Part shown: in pieces, positions 35,761 to 45,104 of the stretch
How positions within the stretch are numbered: position 1 is the stretch's first letter
Layout of the letters: each line of letters begins with the position of its first letter
Origin: Rikenellaceae bacterium
GTDB taxonomy: Bacteria; Bacteroidota; Bacteroidia; Bacteroidales; Rikenellaceae
NCBI GenBank assembly: GCA_015059905.1
Contig: SUZN01000003.1
Span: 186,001-250,000 of the forward strand
Reading direction: 5' to 3'
Length of the DNA stretch: 64,000 nucleotides
Position numbers and translations under genes: made by a program
The notes under the pieces: generated by a model
Database searches by the model: none
The model's input: only the letters and a program-made list of their open reading frames with translations
Told to the model about the DNA's origin: nothing

Positions 35761-35939
35761 AATAATTCTATGATTATATGTTTCTTATCTATATTCTTTG
35801 TTAAAATTCAACCTTTCTTCTTCTCTCACCCCTGCTTGCGACCTGCGGTCGCATTTGCAAATCTGCCCCATCCCTAAATCCCCGCCTCAGGCAGGGACTT
35901 TGGTCGCCATAAATGGCTCCATATCGGGTCGTGAAGCGT

Positions 35940-36671
35940 CTATATAAATCTAAAAATTATATCCTTATCACTCTCTGGGTCGAGTGTCACCTCCTTGCCT
36001 CCGACAAGCATATAGGCACTGTAACCCAGTTCGGTAAACATCGCAATCATCTGCTGGCGGCTCTCGCCATCGGTCTCGACAAGCACCGTAGGGTGGTGGC
36101 GCTCAATCAAAGGGCGCATCTCGGGCAGCACCACACGCTCATAACCCTCGATATCGCACTTTATAAAATCTATCTTCTCGACCCCCTTAAACAGCTCGCT
36201 GCCTCGTTTCATCTGGGCGGTAAAACGCACCGCATCCTTCGACAGCTCACCCTCGCTCACAAAGTTACGCCCCGTGCCAAAGTAACCCGCCGAAGCCACC
36301 GAGTCATTAGCCATCTCAATAGCACGCTCCTCCTCGCCCAAAGCGTAGTTCAGCAACTCCACATTCTTGCGCTTGCCCACATTTCGTTTTAGGACAGAGA
36401 AAATCACAGGCACAGGCTCCACAGCATATACCTTACCGCCCTCGCCCACCAAGTCGGCAAGCGGACAGGTGTAATAGCCCAGATTTGCGCCAATATCTAT
36501 CACCTTGTCGCCCTGCTTTACAAGCTGTGGCAGATGATATACATACTCAAGCGCACGCCCCCCGCGACCGAGCCCCAAAGTACGATAGAGGAAGAACATA
36601 CGGCTCACCACACGCAGATAGTTCTCCAGCGAGAGCAGACGATACAATATGCGATGAAACAATTTTCCCAT
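35940..36671 (-). CDS. FkbM-family methyltransferase
   Basis: 243 residues, SAM-dependent FkbM-type methyltransferase. VIDIGANLGYYTCPLADLVG is the SAM-binding loop, followed by VYAVEPVPVIFSVLKRNV and later DFIKCDIEGYERVVLPEM, the family hallmark. FkbM enzymes O-methylate sugars or polyketides; here an envelope glycan is likely but unproven. Its ATG shares a base with the stop of the upstream aspartic protease gene (TAATG), indicating coupled translation. Confidence 0.85.
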   Translation of the reverse strand: MGKLFHRILYRLLSLENYLRVVSRMFFLYRTLGLGRGGRALEYVYHLPQLVKQGDKVIDIGANLGYYTCPLADLVGEGGKVYAVEPVPVIFSVLKRNVGKRKNVELLNYALGEEERAIEMANDSVASAGYFGTGRNFVSEGELSKDAVRFTAQMKRGSELFKGVEKIDFIKCDIEGYERVVLPEMRPLIERHHPTVLVETDGESRQQMIAMFTELGYSAYMLVGGKEVTLDPESDKDIIFRFI

Positions 36672-37948
36672 TATTTATCTATTCTAAAATACATTTTCTT
36701 TAAGTCAAGCGTCGTCGTGCCTGCGCCCTTCAGCATATCAGCGCCCATCACGCCATCCCACTCCGAAGAATAACCCGCAGTGATAACATCCACATTACCA
36801 AAGATTACGGCTCTGTCGGCTACATTGAGCGTAATCTGCGGCAGGCGCACAATCTCATACTCACGGCTACCGCCTATGCCCGAACGGCTACTCTTGACCC
36901 TCTCGCCCGCTACGCTATCCACCATCGTGCGGAAATAGGCATAGAAGCGTTGCGACAAGTCGCTCTTCACACGCCCCGTATCAAGATGCGCCACCAAAGG
37001 CATACCCTCATAGCTGAAAGCAATACCATAATTACCCTGATGAAACGAGAGATTTCTGTTCTGCGGCTCACTCTGTTTGGTGGGGAGCGTGACAATATTC
37101 TGCTCAAGGTCAATCTGCATCTCGCCCATAGCTCGAATGACGTGCGTACCCAGCACCGCCTCAACCTTTTTCACCGCAGGGTTATCCACAATGCTCTCAA
37201 CGACAAAGAACGTCGGGTTTTTAACCACCACATCCCCCAATTTCATCTTTGGCAACACACCCACCTTCGCATAGGTGGAGCCTCCGACGCCACCCAACGG
37301 CAGACTATCAACCAATATCTTTACACCCAAACGCTCGGCAGCCTCTGCGGTGATGCAGTTGGCATTGCAGCAGCCTGTGTCGAAAATCATATCCACCGAC
37401 TCTCGCCCCACCTGCGCCTCGACCATCAGATGCACACCATCTCCCATAGGGCGGCACTCTATGGGGAAGCTGTTTTTGCGCTTACGCCTCTTAACCGCCA
37501 CTATCTTTCTCTCTGCCAGAGCATCCATCCACTCCTTAAACGCTTCGAGCGTCGGGCGCGCGTCGGGTGCAGCCTCAATCAGCAACGACAAATAGCGTGA
37601 TGCAGCGGCATAGTCTTCCACCGCCAGAGCATTGTAATAGGCTATGTTCTGCATCGTGGTAACAACTCCATCGCCCAACTCCTTGCGATACTGCTCCAGC
37701 TCGGCTATATGCTGATTGCTCTCTGCGTGGCGACCCTCGCTATACGCAACAAAGGCATCTGCCAATTTCAGCAGATGAGGCACAATCACCTCACGCAAAG
37801 CAGGCAACTCACGACTCAACGCAACATAATCCCCTCGGCTGATATAATCATTCACCTCATCATTCGCCTGCTGGGGCGTAACCTCCCGCTGCGCCCACAC
37901 AAATGTAGCGCAGAGGACAAAAGCGAGTGTTGTCAGCAGTCGTCGCAT
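36671..37948 (-). CDS. Exported retropepsin-like aspartic protease
   Basis: 425 residues with a signal peptide (1-19, ending VWAQ). The C-terminal half contains two retropepsin-type repeats, each with a DTG: DMIFDTGCCNANCIT and AHLDTGRVKSDLS, plus flap-like GGVGGSTYAKVG and a closing GVMGADMLKG. Eukaryotic-type pepsins also carry two DTG lobes, but this arrangement matches bacterial 'aspartyl protease family' proteins. The N-terminal ~150 residues are helical (TPR-like). Natural substrates are unknown. It forms a tight cluster with the MBL gene (5 bases) and the FkbM gene. Confidence 0.8.
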   Translation of the reverse strand: MRRLLTTLAFVLCATFVWAQREVTPQQANDEVNDYISRGDYVALSRELPALREVIVPHLLKLADAFVAYSEGRHAESNQHIAELEQYRKELGDGVVTTMQNIAYYNALAVEDYAAASRYLSLLIEAAPDARPTLEAFKEWMDALAERKIVAVKRRKRKNSFPIECRPMGDGVHLMVEAQVGRESVDMIFDTGCCNANCITAEAAERLGVKILVDSLPLGGVGGSTYAKVGVLPKMKLGDVVVKNPTFFVVESIVDNPAVKKVEAVLGTHVIRAMGEMQIDLEQNIVTLPTKQSEPQNRNLSFHQGNYGIAFSYEGMPLVAHLDTGRVKSDLSQRFYAYFRTMVDSVAGERVKSSRSGIGGSREYEIVRLPQITLNVADRAVIFGNVDVITAGYSSEWDGVMGADMLKGAGTTTLDLKKMYFRIDK

Positions 37949-37953
37949 CGTGT

Positions 37954-38625
37954 TTAGTTCTTGTAATTAACCTCGTTGTTCAAAACCTCAACAACAAAAG
38001 GGTTATACATCGACTCGTGACCCAGGTCGCTCACATCGCCGTGACCAGGATAAATCTTCACTTCATCACCCAAAGGCAGGATGTTGTCAATTATCGAGCG
38101 CATAATCCACGAGTAGTCGCCGCCTGGCAAATCGGTTCGACCAATGCTCTCGCGGAAGAGCGTGTCGCCCGTAAACAACACCTTCGACTGTGGCTCATAA
38201 AAGGCAACGTGACCAGGTGTATGACCTGGTACAGAGATAATCTTGAGCGTCGTTGCACCAAACGAGATACTCTCCTGACCCTCCAAATCAATATCAATAG
38301 CCTCGGGCAAATCGCCAGCTCGCACGCCAAAGAGCTCGGCACTGACCGAAGCGTTTTTCAAAAGAAAATCATCCTTTGACGACATCGCCAGCTTCGCGCC
38401 ATACTTCTCGCGCAGGAAATTCACACCCAGCAGGTGATCAAAGTGACCGTGAGTGTTGAGAGCCAGCACGGGCTTCAGACCGTTGTCTGAAATGAATTTA
38501 GCCAATATCTCATTCTCTCTTTCGCCCATATTTCCAGCGTCAATCACAGCCGCCTCAAGCGTCTCATCCCACACCACATAGGTATTCTCCTGGATGGGGT
38601 TAAAAATCAATCGTGCAATCTTCAT
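37954..38625 (-). CDS. Cytosolic MBL-fold hydrolase, glyoxalase II-like
   Basis: 223 residues without signal peptide. The zinc motif NTHGHFDHLLG with later PGHTPGHVAFY, FTGDTLF and a final PGHGDVSD are those of the hydroxyacylglutathione-hydrolase-like subgroup (YcbL type). Bacteroidota generally lack glutathione, so the thioester substrate is uncertain. Tight spacing (4 bases from the SIMPL gene, 5 to the protease gene) places it in the same operon. Confidence 0.87.
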   Translation of the reverse strand: MKIARLIFNPIQENTYVVWDETLEAAVIDAGNMGERENEILAKFISDNGLKPVLALNTHGHFDHLLGVNFLREKYGAKLAMSSKDDFLLKNASVSAELFGVRAGDLPEAIDIDLEGQESISFGATTLKIISVPGHTPGHVAFYEPQSKVLFTGDTLFRESIGRTDLPGGDYSWIMRSIIDNILPLGDEVKIYPGHGDVSDLGHESMYNPFVVEVLNNEVNYKN

Positions 38626-38629
38626 CTAT

Positions 38630-39337
38630 CTACTGTTTTTCTGTGTTCAAATAAAATTTTGCCGAGATGTTATAGTTAATCACTATCTGCTCGAAGTCCA
38701 CCTCTGGTTCCGCCTCCTCTGTCACTGCGGCATCCATCATCACTGCATTCTTCATCAGCAGACGACCGCGCGTAGAGACCTCGACATTGGTTGTGTAGTC
38801 GTTAATCTCGTAGCAAGCACCTATCGTCTGCCCCACAGCCTCGGCAAGCTGCGAAGCTCGCATCTGTGCGTTACGCATAGCCGCCTGACGTGCCTCGGTG
38901 CGGTACTCCTCCAGCTTTGACGATGTGGCACGGCTGATATTTACATTCACAACGCCCACCTTCTCCAACTGTTCAAACACCTTGCGCGCCTCATCCGCCG
39001 AGCCCACCTTCAGTTCATACTGCGTCGCTGCCAGCGAGCCACGCTTGCGATAGAACGAGCTTGACATACCCTGCACCGAGAGCTGCTTCTCGATATCTAT
39101 TCCGCACTTTTTCAGTGCCGAGAACATCCCCTTGCGCTGCTCCTCTACGGTAACCTTACCCTTTGTGTCGCTCTCATCGAGCTTGATAGTGAGGTAGATT
39201 ACGTCGGGCGTAACCTTGATTTGTGCCGAGCCATTGACCGACACCGATGGTATCACCTGAAGATTCTGTGCCGAAGCCTCCTCCACTGCCACAATCGCCA
39301 TTGCGACAGCCGCCATTACGATAAAAAACTTTTTCAT
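38630..39337 (-). CDS. Exported SIMPL-domain (DUF541) protein
   Basis: 235 residues, signal peptide (1-23, ending ASAQ). The body is a SIMPL/DUF541 fold: VSVNGSAQIKVTPDVIYLTIKL opens it, with LEEYRTEARQAAMRNAQMRASQLAEAVG in the helical region. Related proteins (BP26, YggE) form periplasmic channel-like oligomers or protect against oxidative stress; the role here is unknown. It lies 71 bases after rlmD on the same strand. Confidence 0.85.
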   Translation of the reverse strand: MKKFFIVMAAVAMAIVAVEEASAQNLQVIPSVSVNGSAQIKVTPDVIYLTIKLDESDTKGKVTVEEQRKGMFSALKKCGIDIEKQLSVQGMSSSFYRKRGSLAATQYELKVGSADEARKVFEQLEKVGVVNVNISRATSSKLEEYRTEARQAAMRNAQMRASQLAEAVGQTIGACYEINDYTTNVEVSTRGRLLMKNAVMMDAAVTEEAEPEVDFEQIVINYNISAKFYLNTEKQ

Positions 39338-39408
39338 ACTCTTTTCTGTTTTAGGTTTTTTACGATAAAACGTTTTCGAAAATAAAAATCGTATGTGTAT
39401 GCGTGTGG

Positions 39409-40818
39409 CTAACGACGAATAAGTTTCACCACATTCTCAACGTGGTGAGTGTGAGGGAACATATCGACAGGCTGCACCGCAACCACCTTGTACTGACCAT
39501 CCATCAACTGAAGGTCGCGCGCCTGCGTGGCGGGGTTACAACTCACATAGACTATTCGCTCTGGGGCTGCACGCAGGATAACCTCAATCACACGCTCATC
39601 AACACCAGCACGAGGTGGGTCGAGGATAATCACATCGGGACGACCGTTGCGCGCAACGAACTCATCCGAGAGAACATCCTTCATATCGCCCGCATAGAAC
39701 GAGGTGTTCTCAATGCCGTTGATAGCCGAATTTACTTTTGCATCCTCGATAGCCTCGGGGACATACTCCACACCGACAACCTTCTTTGCGCGGCGAGCGC
39801 AGAAGTTGGCGATTGTGCCTGTGCCTGTGTAGAGGTCGTAAAGCACCTCATCGCCCTTCAAGTCGGCAAACTCGCGTGCCACCTTATAGAGCTCATACGC
39901 CTGCTCGGAGTTGGTCTGGTAGAATGACTTTGGACCTACCTTGAACTGCAAGCCCTCCATCTGCTCGATGATATGGTCCTTGCCCGCATAGCAGACGTGC
40001 TCCAAATCGCCCACCGAGTCGTTCCACTTGGTGTTCACGACATAGAAAAGCGAGGTAATCTGCTCAAACTCCGCCTTCAACATCTCCATAAGCGCCACGA
40101 TGCGCTCCTGGTCGTTCTCATTGAAGACCACGATAACCATCACCTCGCCCGTAGAGGCGGTGCGGATGATGATGTTACGCATCAAGCCCTGATGCTCACG
40201 GCAGTTGTGGAACGAATAACCATTCTCCACGCAGAACTGCTTCACACGGTCACGGATAGAGTTTGATGGCTCCGCCTGCAAGTAGCACTTGTCGATATTG
40301 AGCACCTTGTCGAAGCAGTTGGGGATATGGAAGCCCAATGCTGGCTCGCGCTCGATGTCGCCACCCTGTGCAATCTCCTCATAGGTAAGCCAACGCTTGT
40401 CGGCGAAGGTAAACTCCAGCTTATTGCGGTAGAACTGCTGCTTCGCCGAGCCCAGACAAGGCTTCACCTCTGGAAGCTCAATCTTGCCGATACGGGTCAG
40501 CTGGTCGTGTACCTGCTCGGTCTTGAAGCGGAGCTGCTCCTCATAGGGCAGATTCTGCCACTTGCAACCACCACACACGCCAAAGTGAGGGCAGAAAGGC
40601 TCCTCACGCAGAGGTGAACGCTTCACGAAGTTCACCACCACGCCCTCCATAAAACGGCGACGCTTGTTGCGTATCTGCACATCCACCACATCGCCAGGCA
40701 CGGTCATCGGAACAAAGACCACCTGCTCGTTATATCTTCCCATAGCCTTACCCTCGGCTGCCAGAGTGGTAATCTCCAGAGCCTCGATAAGAGGGTATTT
40801 CTGTCGTTTTCTTGCCAT
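39409..40818 (-). CDS. rlmD: 23S rRNA (uracil-5-)-methyltransferase RlmD-like
   Basis: 469 residues of the RumA/TrmA family that makes m5U in 23S rRNA. N-terminal TRAM domain (about 10-65), then an iron-sulfur cluster motif CPHFGVCGGCKWQNLPYEEQ, a central TGTGTIANFCARRAKKVVGVE SAM site, DPPRAGVDE, and the catalytic Cys in VYVSCNPATQARDL. The 4Fe-4S ligands favour an RlmD-type rather than TrmA-type assignment; which of U747 or U1939 is modified cannot be read from sequence. Confidence 0.93.
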   Translation of the reverse strand: MARKRQKYPLIEALEITTLAAEGKAMGRYNEQVVFVPMTVPGDVVDVQIRNKRRRFMEGVVVNFVKRSPLREEPFCPHFGVCGGCKWQNLPYEEQLRFKTEQVHDQLTRIGKIELPEVKPCLGSAKQQFYRNKLEFTFADKRWLTYEEIAQGGDIEREPALGFHIPNCFDKVLNIDKCYLQAEPSNSIRDRVKQFCVENGYSFHNCREHQGLMRNIIIRTASTGEVMVIVVFNENDQERIVALMEMLKAEFEQITSLFYVVNTKWNDSVGDLEHVCYAGKDHIIEQMEGLQFKVGPKSFYQTNSEQAYELYKVAREFADLKGDEVLYDLYTGTGTIANFCARRAKKVVGVEYVPEAIEDAKVNSAINGIENTSFYAGDMKDVLSDEFVARNGRPDVIILDPPRAGVDERVIEVILRAAPERIVYVSCNPATQARDLQLMDGQYKVVAVQPVDMFPHTHHVENVVKLIRR

Positions 40819-40825
40819 TTTTCTA

Positions 40826-41743
40826 TTAATTTATTGCTTTTTTTCTTGATTTACTTCTCATTTTCGCCACCAGACTATCGCCCGTAACCAGCACCAGCAC
40901 CGCCACGATAATCACCACTATGCCGAGCAATATTCTCAACGACATAGGCTCTCCAAAGACCAGCGTACCGCACAGCACCGCCGTAACGGGCTCGCTTGCT
41001 CCGAGAATTGAGGTGACGGTTGAGCCGACATATCGGATTGAGAGCACCAACGCCGTACACGACACCACCGTAGGCACAATAGCCAGCAGCAGGATAAGCC
41101 CCCACGCCTTGAGCGAAGGCACCGCCTGCAACGCCATACCGCAATCGGCTCTTACGAAAAAGACCACCGCTCCCACCGCCAGCGACCAGAAGGCGAGCGT
41201 AGAGCTCGGCACCTTACGGATGCGTGATTTGTTGGTAATGATGATATAGAGTGCATATACCAACGCTGCCGCAAAGGTTAGCACCACGCCAAAGAGGCTC
41301 ATTCTTTCATCTCCATCCGAGACATACAGCATAGCTATTCCCGCCAGAGCAAGCACCAGCGAGAGCAGTCGTACCCAGGTCATTCGTTCTCTAAAGAAGA
41401 GCGACATTATGAGAGCCGTAATGACGGGATAGACAAAATACATCGTTGAGACCAATCCCGTAGGCATATAATCAAATGCCATAAACATAAAGACCGACGA
41501 GAAGGCAAACAGCACGCCGAGCAGCACCACAAGTGGCACATCACGCAGCGATATTGCGAGTGAACGACGACGCACAACCTGAATAAGAGCCATCACTGTT
41601 GCCGCCATCAGGTAGCGGTAGAAGAGCAGCGAGTCGAAGCCCAGCCCCTCGTGCAACACAGGCAGCGAGAAGAGAGGTATCATACCGTAGGTAGCACCCG
41701 ACACTATTCCACACAAATATCCTTTCAACTTTTCGCTTAGCAT
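40826..41743 (-). CDS. EamA-family (DMT superfamily) transporter
   Basis: 305 residues from ATG 41743 (MLSEKLKGYLCGIVSGATYG starts directly with helix 1; the upstream extension to 41827 crosses AT-rich non-coding sequence). Ten membrane helices in two EamA repeats of five, with FMAFDYMPTGLVSTMYFVYP and SCTALVLSIRYVGSTVTSIL as the repeat-end signatures. Such proteins export amino acids, nucleotides or sugars; the substrate is not readable. It lies 7 bases upstream of rlmD. Confidence 0.87.
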   Translation of the reverse strand: MLSEKLKGYLCGIVSGATYGMIPLFSLPVLHEGLGFDSLLFYRYLMAATVMALIQVVRRRSLAISLRDVPLVVLLGVLFAFSSVFMFMAFDYMPTGLVSTMYFVYPVITALIMSLFFRERMTWVRLLSLVLALAGIAMLYVSDGDERMSLFGVVLTFAAALVYALYIIITNKSRIRKVPSSTLAFWSLAVGAVVFFVRADCGMALQAVPSLKAWGLILLLAIVPTVVSCTALVLSIRYVGSTVTSILGASEPVTAVLCGTLVFGEPMSLRILLGIVVIIVAVLVLVTGDSLVAKMRSKSRKKAIN

Positions 41744-41851
41744 ATCTCCGTTTCTCGTATTATAATCGTACAAAGATAGACAAAATAGTCGTGATAACCT
41801 ATATAAAAAGAGAAATTCTGCTTCCATAGGGCTGCATATCGAAAAAATTGT

Positions 41852-41859
41852 TATTTTTG
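41852..41859 (+). promoter_or_regulatory. Promoter -7 box of the GH78-like gene
   Basis: TATTTTTG matches TAnnTTTG, 22 bases before the ATG at 41881. Confidence 0.5.
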
Positions 41860-41880
41860 TAGAAAATAACCTTTTTCACT

Positions 41881-44115
41881 ATGAAACACACTTTCTGGAG
41901 TAGCCTATGCGCTACATTGACTATCGTTATGTTGCTTATGGGCTGCGAGAAGCCCGCCACCAACCTCACCGAAATTGACTCTTTCGTGAAGGCGAAGCCT
42001 GTATGGGCAGAGGGACGTGAGGTGGAGCGCAACCTGACACTCTCGTTCCGCGAGATAATCAAAACAAGCTGGGTAAGCGAGGCTTACATCCGCCTTACCG
42101 CTTCGTGCGACTACCGACTGAAGATTAACGGTGAGTTTGTAGCACACGGTCCGAGCGTTGCAGCACACGACCACTATCGCATTGATTGCTACGACATTGC
42201 GCCACACCTAAAGTGGGGCAAGAACATCATCGCAATAGAGGTTGCGGGCTACAACGACGATAACTACTACCTACTCAATCAACCATCGTTCCTGCAAGCC
42301 GAGGTTGAAGTAAATGGTGAGGTGGTAGCTGCAACAGGCAGCGAGTTTGCGGCTTACGAGCTGAAGCAACGCAAGCAGGATGTGCGTGAGTTCAGTTTTC
42401 AGCGCCCACATATCGAGCATTACACCCTGTCACCCGACTTTGAGGCGTGGACAACGGACAAGAATTGGCAACCAGCAGAGGCTGTAACACTCGTCGAGCA
42501 GCCCACAAAGATGCTGCTTGCGCGCCACGTTCCTTACCCCGACTACACAGTTCACGAAGCTGAGAAGCTGGAGGAGGGATTATACAAATTCAAATGCAAC
42601 AGCACAGGTTTCCTGGGCGTAAGAATCCGTGTGGATGAACCATCACATCTTCAGTTTGCTTTTGACGAAATCCTGACCGAAGATGGTCACGTAAATGGCG
42701 GCAGATTGGGTTGTTACGCATATCTTACTTATGAGCTGGAGCCTGGCACATACACCCTCGAATCGTTCGAGCCTTACACAATGCAGTATGTCGAGGTATT
42801 GGCAACAAAAGGCGGCTGCGAGGTAGAACGCATCTATATGCGTGACTACTGTGGCGCAGATGTCAAGCGCGCACAGTTTGAGTGCAACAACGAGGCGATG
42901 AACCGTCTGTTTGAGGCGGCACGTGAGACCCACCGACAGAATGCACTCGATGTATTTATGGATTGCCCATCACGCGAGCGTGCAGGCTGGTTGTGCGACA
43001 GCTATTTTTCGGGGCGTGTGGCGTTTGACTTCGCAGGTCACACACGCATAGAGAAGAACTTTCTTGAAAATTTCCTCCTGCCAAAGGAGTTCAAGCATAT
43101 CGACAAGGGTATGTTGCCAATGTGCTACCCCAGCGACCACCCAAACCAAAACCATATCCCAAATTGGGCTATGTGGTTTGTGCTGGAGCTGGAGGAGTAT
43201 CTGCACCGTAGCGGCGACCGCGAGTTGGTTGATAGAGCCAAGCAGCGCGTATATGACCTTGTGGATTACTTCAAACCATTCCTCAACGAGGATGGTCTGC
43301 TGGAGAAACTCACCCGTTGGGTCTTTGTTGAGTGGTCGGCTGCGAATAGTTTTGTGCAGGATGTGAACTACCCATCAAATATGCTCTATGCCAAGATGCT
43401 GGAGGTTGTTGGTCGCCTATATGACGACCCAGCCCTGACCCAGCAGGCGGAGCAGGTGCGCAAGGCTATTGTGGAGCAGTCGTTCGATGGCGAGTTCTTC
43501 GTTGATAACGCCATTAGAGGCAAGGGCGGCAAGCTGGAGCTTACACGCAACCGCACCGAGACGTGCCAATACTACGCCTTCTACCTCGGCACAGCCACCC
43601 CAGAGAGTCATCCCGAGCTGTGGGCGAAGATGCTTGATAAGTTCGGACCTGTACGCAAGACAAACAACGAGTACCCCGAGATACACCCTTCAAATGCCTT
43701 TATCGGCAATTACTTGCGTATGGAGTTGCTCTCGCAGGCGGGACGCGCGAAGCAGATACTTGACGAAAACAAGTCATACTATCTGCCTATGGCAGAGCAG
43801 ACAGGCACGTTGTGGGAGAATATGACCACAAGCGCAAGTTGTAATCATGGTTTTGCGGCTCACATTGCTCGCGTGTTATACCGTGATGTGCTGGGTGTGC
43901 AAGACATCTCGCCAACCGAGAAGAAGGTTACCCTGCGTTTCAACGATTGCGGCTTAAGCCATTGCAAAGGCTCAATCCCCGTAGGAGATGAGAGCGTTGA
44001 TATAGAGTGGACAATGGAGGACGGCACACTCAACGCAACAGCAATCATTCCAGAGGGTTACACCGTAGATTACACCCTCAACGGAATAGAGAAGTGTAAT
44101 TTCACATCGTTGTAA
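41881..44115 (+). CDS. GH78-like (alpha-L-rhamnosidase) lipoprotein
   Basis: 744 residues, lipobox LLMGC (Cys22). The N-terminal ~300 residues are beta-sandwich modules (AYIRLTASCDYRLKINGEF, then GFLGVRIRVDEPSH) and the core (about 335-650) is an (alpha/alpha)6 barrel. The diagnostic stretch is DCPSRERAGWLCDSYFSG, equivalent to the DCPQRxERxGWxGD signature with the general-acid region of GH78. A C-terminal beta domain ends the protein. Removal of alpha-L-rhamnose or a related sugar from plant or bacterial glycans is the likely role; substrate is inferred. It is a single-gene unit bounded by a promoter and terminator. Confidence 0.8.
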   Translation: MKHTFWSSLCATLTIVMLLMGCEKPATNLTEIDSFVKAKPVWAEGREVERNLTLSFREIIKTSWVSEAYIRLTASCDYRLKINGEFVAHGPSVAAHDHYRIDCYDIAPHLKWGKNIIAIEVAGYNDDNYYLLNQPSFLQAEVEVNGEVVAATGSEFAAYELKQRKQDVREFSFQRPHIEHYTLSPDFEAWTTDKNWQPAEAVTLVEQPTKMLLARHVPYPDYTVHEAEKLEEGLYKFKCNSTGFLGVRIRVDEPSHLQFAFDEILTEDGHVNGGRLGCYAYLTYELEPGTYTLESFEPYTMQYVEVLATKGGCEVERIYMRDYCGADVKRAQFECNNEAMNRLFEAARETHRQNALDVFMDCPSRERAGWLCDSYFSGRVAFDFAGHTRIEKNFLENFLLPKEFKHIDKGMLPMCYPSDHPNQNHIPNWAMWFVLELEEYLHRSGDRELVDRAKQRVYDLVDYFKPFLNEDGLLEKLTRWVFVEWSAANSFVQDVNYPSNMLYAKMLEVVGRLYDDPALTQQAEQVRKAIVEQSFDGEFFVDNAIRGKGGKLELTRNRTETCQYYAFYLGTATPESHPELWAKMLDKFGPVRKTNNEYPEIHPSNAFIGNYLRMELLSQAGRAKQILDENKSYYLPMAEQTGTLWENMTTSASCNHGFAAHIARVLYRDVLGVQDISPTEKKVTLRFNDCGLSHCKGSIPVGDESVDIEWTMEDGTLNATAIIPEGYTVDYTLNGIEKCNFTSL

Positions 44116-44134
44116 AAGTTTACGATTCTACTAC

Positions 44135-44171
44135 AATAAGAAAGGCTGTCGATTTGACAGCCTTTCTTATT
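44135..44171. terminator. Bidirectional terminator
   Basis: AATAAGAAAGGCTGTC/GACAGCCTTTCTTATT, a perfect 16-base stem with a five-base loop, serves the convergent GH78-like and DUF1080 genes. Confidence 0.88.
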
Positions 44172-44188
44172 GTGCGTTTTCTAAAACC

Positions 44189-44959
44189 TTACAACTCTCT
44201 TAACCAGATATTACGGAAGCTGATAGGCTCGCTTGGGTCGCCGTGCATCTGCAAGCGGATAGGACCATCGCCGTGAGGCACCACACGTGGAAGACCGATA
44301 TACTCGGTAGTACCCTGAATAACGAAATTGTTGAGCAACAGCACACCATTCTGAATAACGGTAACAGTTGGGCGCACGCGATATGTTCCATCCTCGTTGA
44401 AAATAGGGGCGTTGTAGATGATATCGTAAACATTCCACTCGCCTGGCTTGCGCATAGCATTTGCCAGAGGCATCACCTGCTTGTAGATGCTACCCGCCTG
44501 ACCATTGGCGTAGGTCTCGTTGTTGTAGTTATCCAAAATCTGCACCTCGTACTTATCCTGCAAGAATACACCGCTATTGCCTCGTCCCTGGCTTGAGCCT
44601 GTGATGTTCTTTGGCACGCACCACTCCAAGTGGAGCTGGAAACTGCCGAAGCTCTGCTTGGTAAGGATGTCGCCCTTCGACTTATCGACCGTGAAAACGC
44701 CGTTATGCACCTTCCAATCTGCCTCGCCTCCATTTGCGCTCTTCCACGCACTCAAATCCTTGCCATCAAACAATACGATTGCATCCGATGGAGCAGAGTT
44801 GGTCTTGATGTCGCCAGGAGTGACAACCTTTGGCTGCGGAGTCCAGAACTCGGTCATTGCAGGGCGCATGCCCTCTGGTTTTGGATACTCTTTCTTCTCT
44901 TGCGCCGATACGGCAACTGCTACTGACAATGCCAGCAATGATAAAATCAACTTTTTCAT
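44189..44959 (-). CDS. Exported DUF1080 (3-keto-disaccharide hydrolase-like) protein
   Basis: 256 residues, signal peptide (1-19, ending VSAQ). Concanavalin-like beta-sandwich of the DUF1080 family (LFDGKDLSAWKSANGGEADW, FQLHLEWCVPKNITGSSQGRG with GNSGVFLQDKYEVQILD, then PIRLQMHGDPSEPISFRNIW). Recently studied members hydrolyse 3-keto-glycosides made by glucoside 3-dehydrogenases; whether this copy does is untested. No 3-dehydrogenase lies beside it. It is convergent with the GH78-like gene. Confidence 0.83.
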   Translation of the reverse strand: MKKLILSLLALSVAVAVSAQEKKEYPKPEGMRPAMTEFWTPQPKVVTPGDIKTNSAPSDAIVLFDGKDLSAWKSANGGEADWKVHNGVFTVDKSKGDILTKQSFGSFQLHLEWCVPKNITGSSQGRGNSGVFLQDKYEVQILDNYNNETYANGQAGSIYKQVMPLANAMRKPGEWNVYDIIYNAPIFNEDGTYRVRPTVTVIQNGVLLLNNFVIQGTTEYIGLPRVVPHGDGPIRLQMHGDPSEPISFRNIWLREL

Positions 44960-45006
44960 AATATTTTGTGTTTATCTGTTAAAATCGAGAAAAATATAAC
45001 GTCCTA

Positions 45007-45014
45007 CAAATGTA
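45007..45014 (-). promoter_or_regulatory. Promoter -7 box of the DUF1080 gene
   Basis: TACATTTG on the minus strand, 47 bases before the ATG. Confidence 0.5.
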
Positions 45015-45053
45015 TAAAATACTCCAGAAAGAATAAAATATTTTGATAAAGAA

Positions 45054-45085
45054 TTTTGCCCTTTCACTATATTTCACTATCTTTG
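45054..45085 (+). promoter_or_regulatory. Promoter of murA
   Basis: TTTTG (45054-45058) and TATCTTTG (45078-45085) with exactly 19 bases between them; the ATG is 20 bases downstream. Confidence 0.7.
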
Positions 45086-45104
45086 GTAAAAATATATTCT
45101 TACT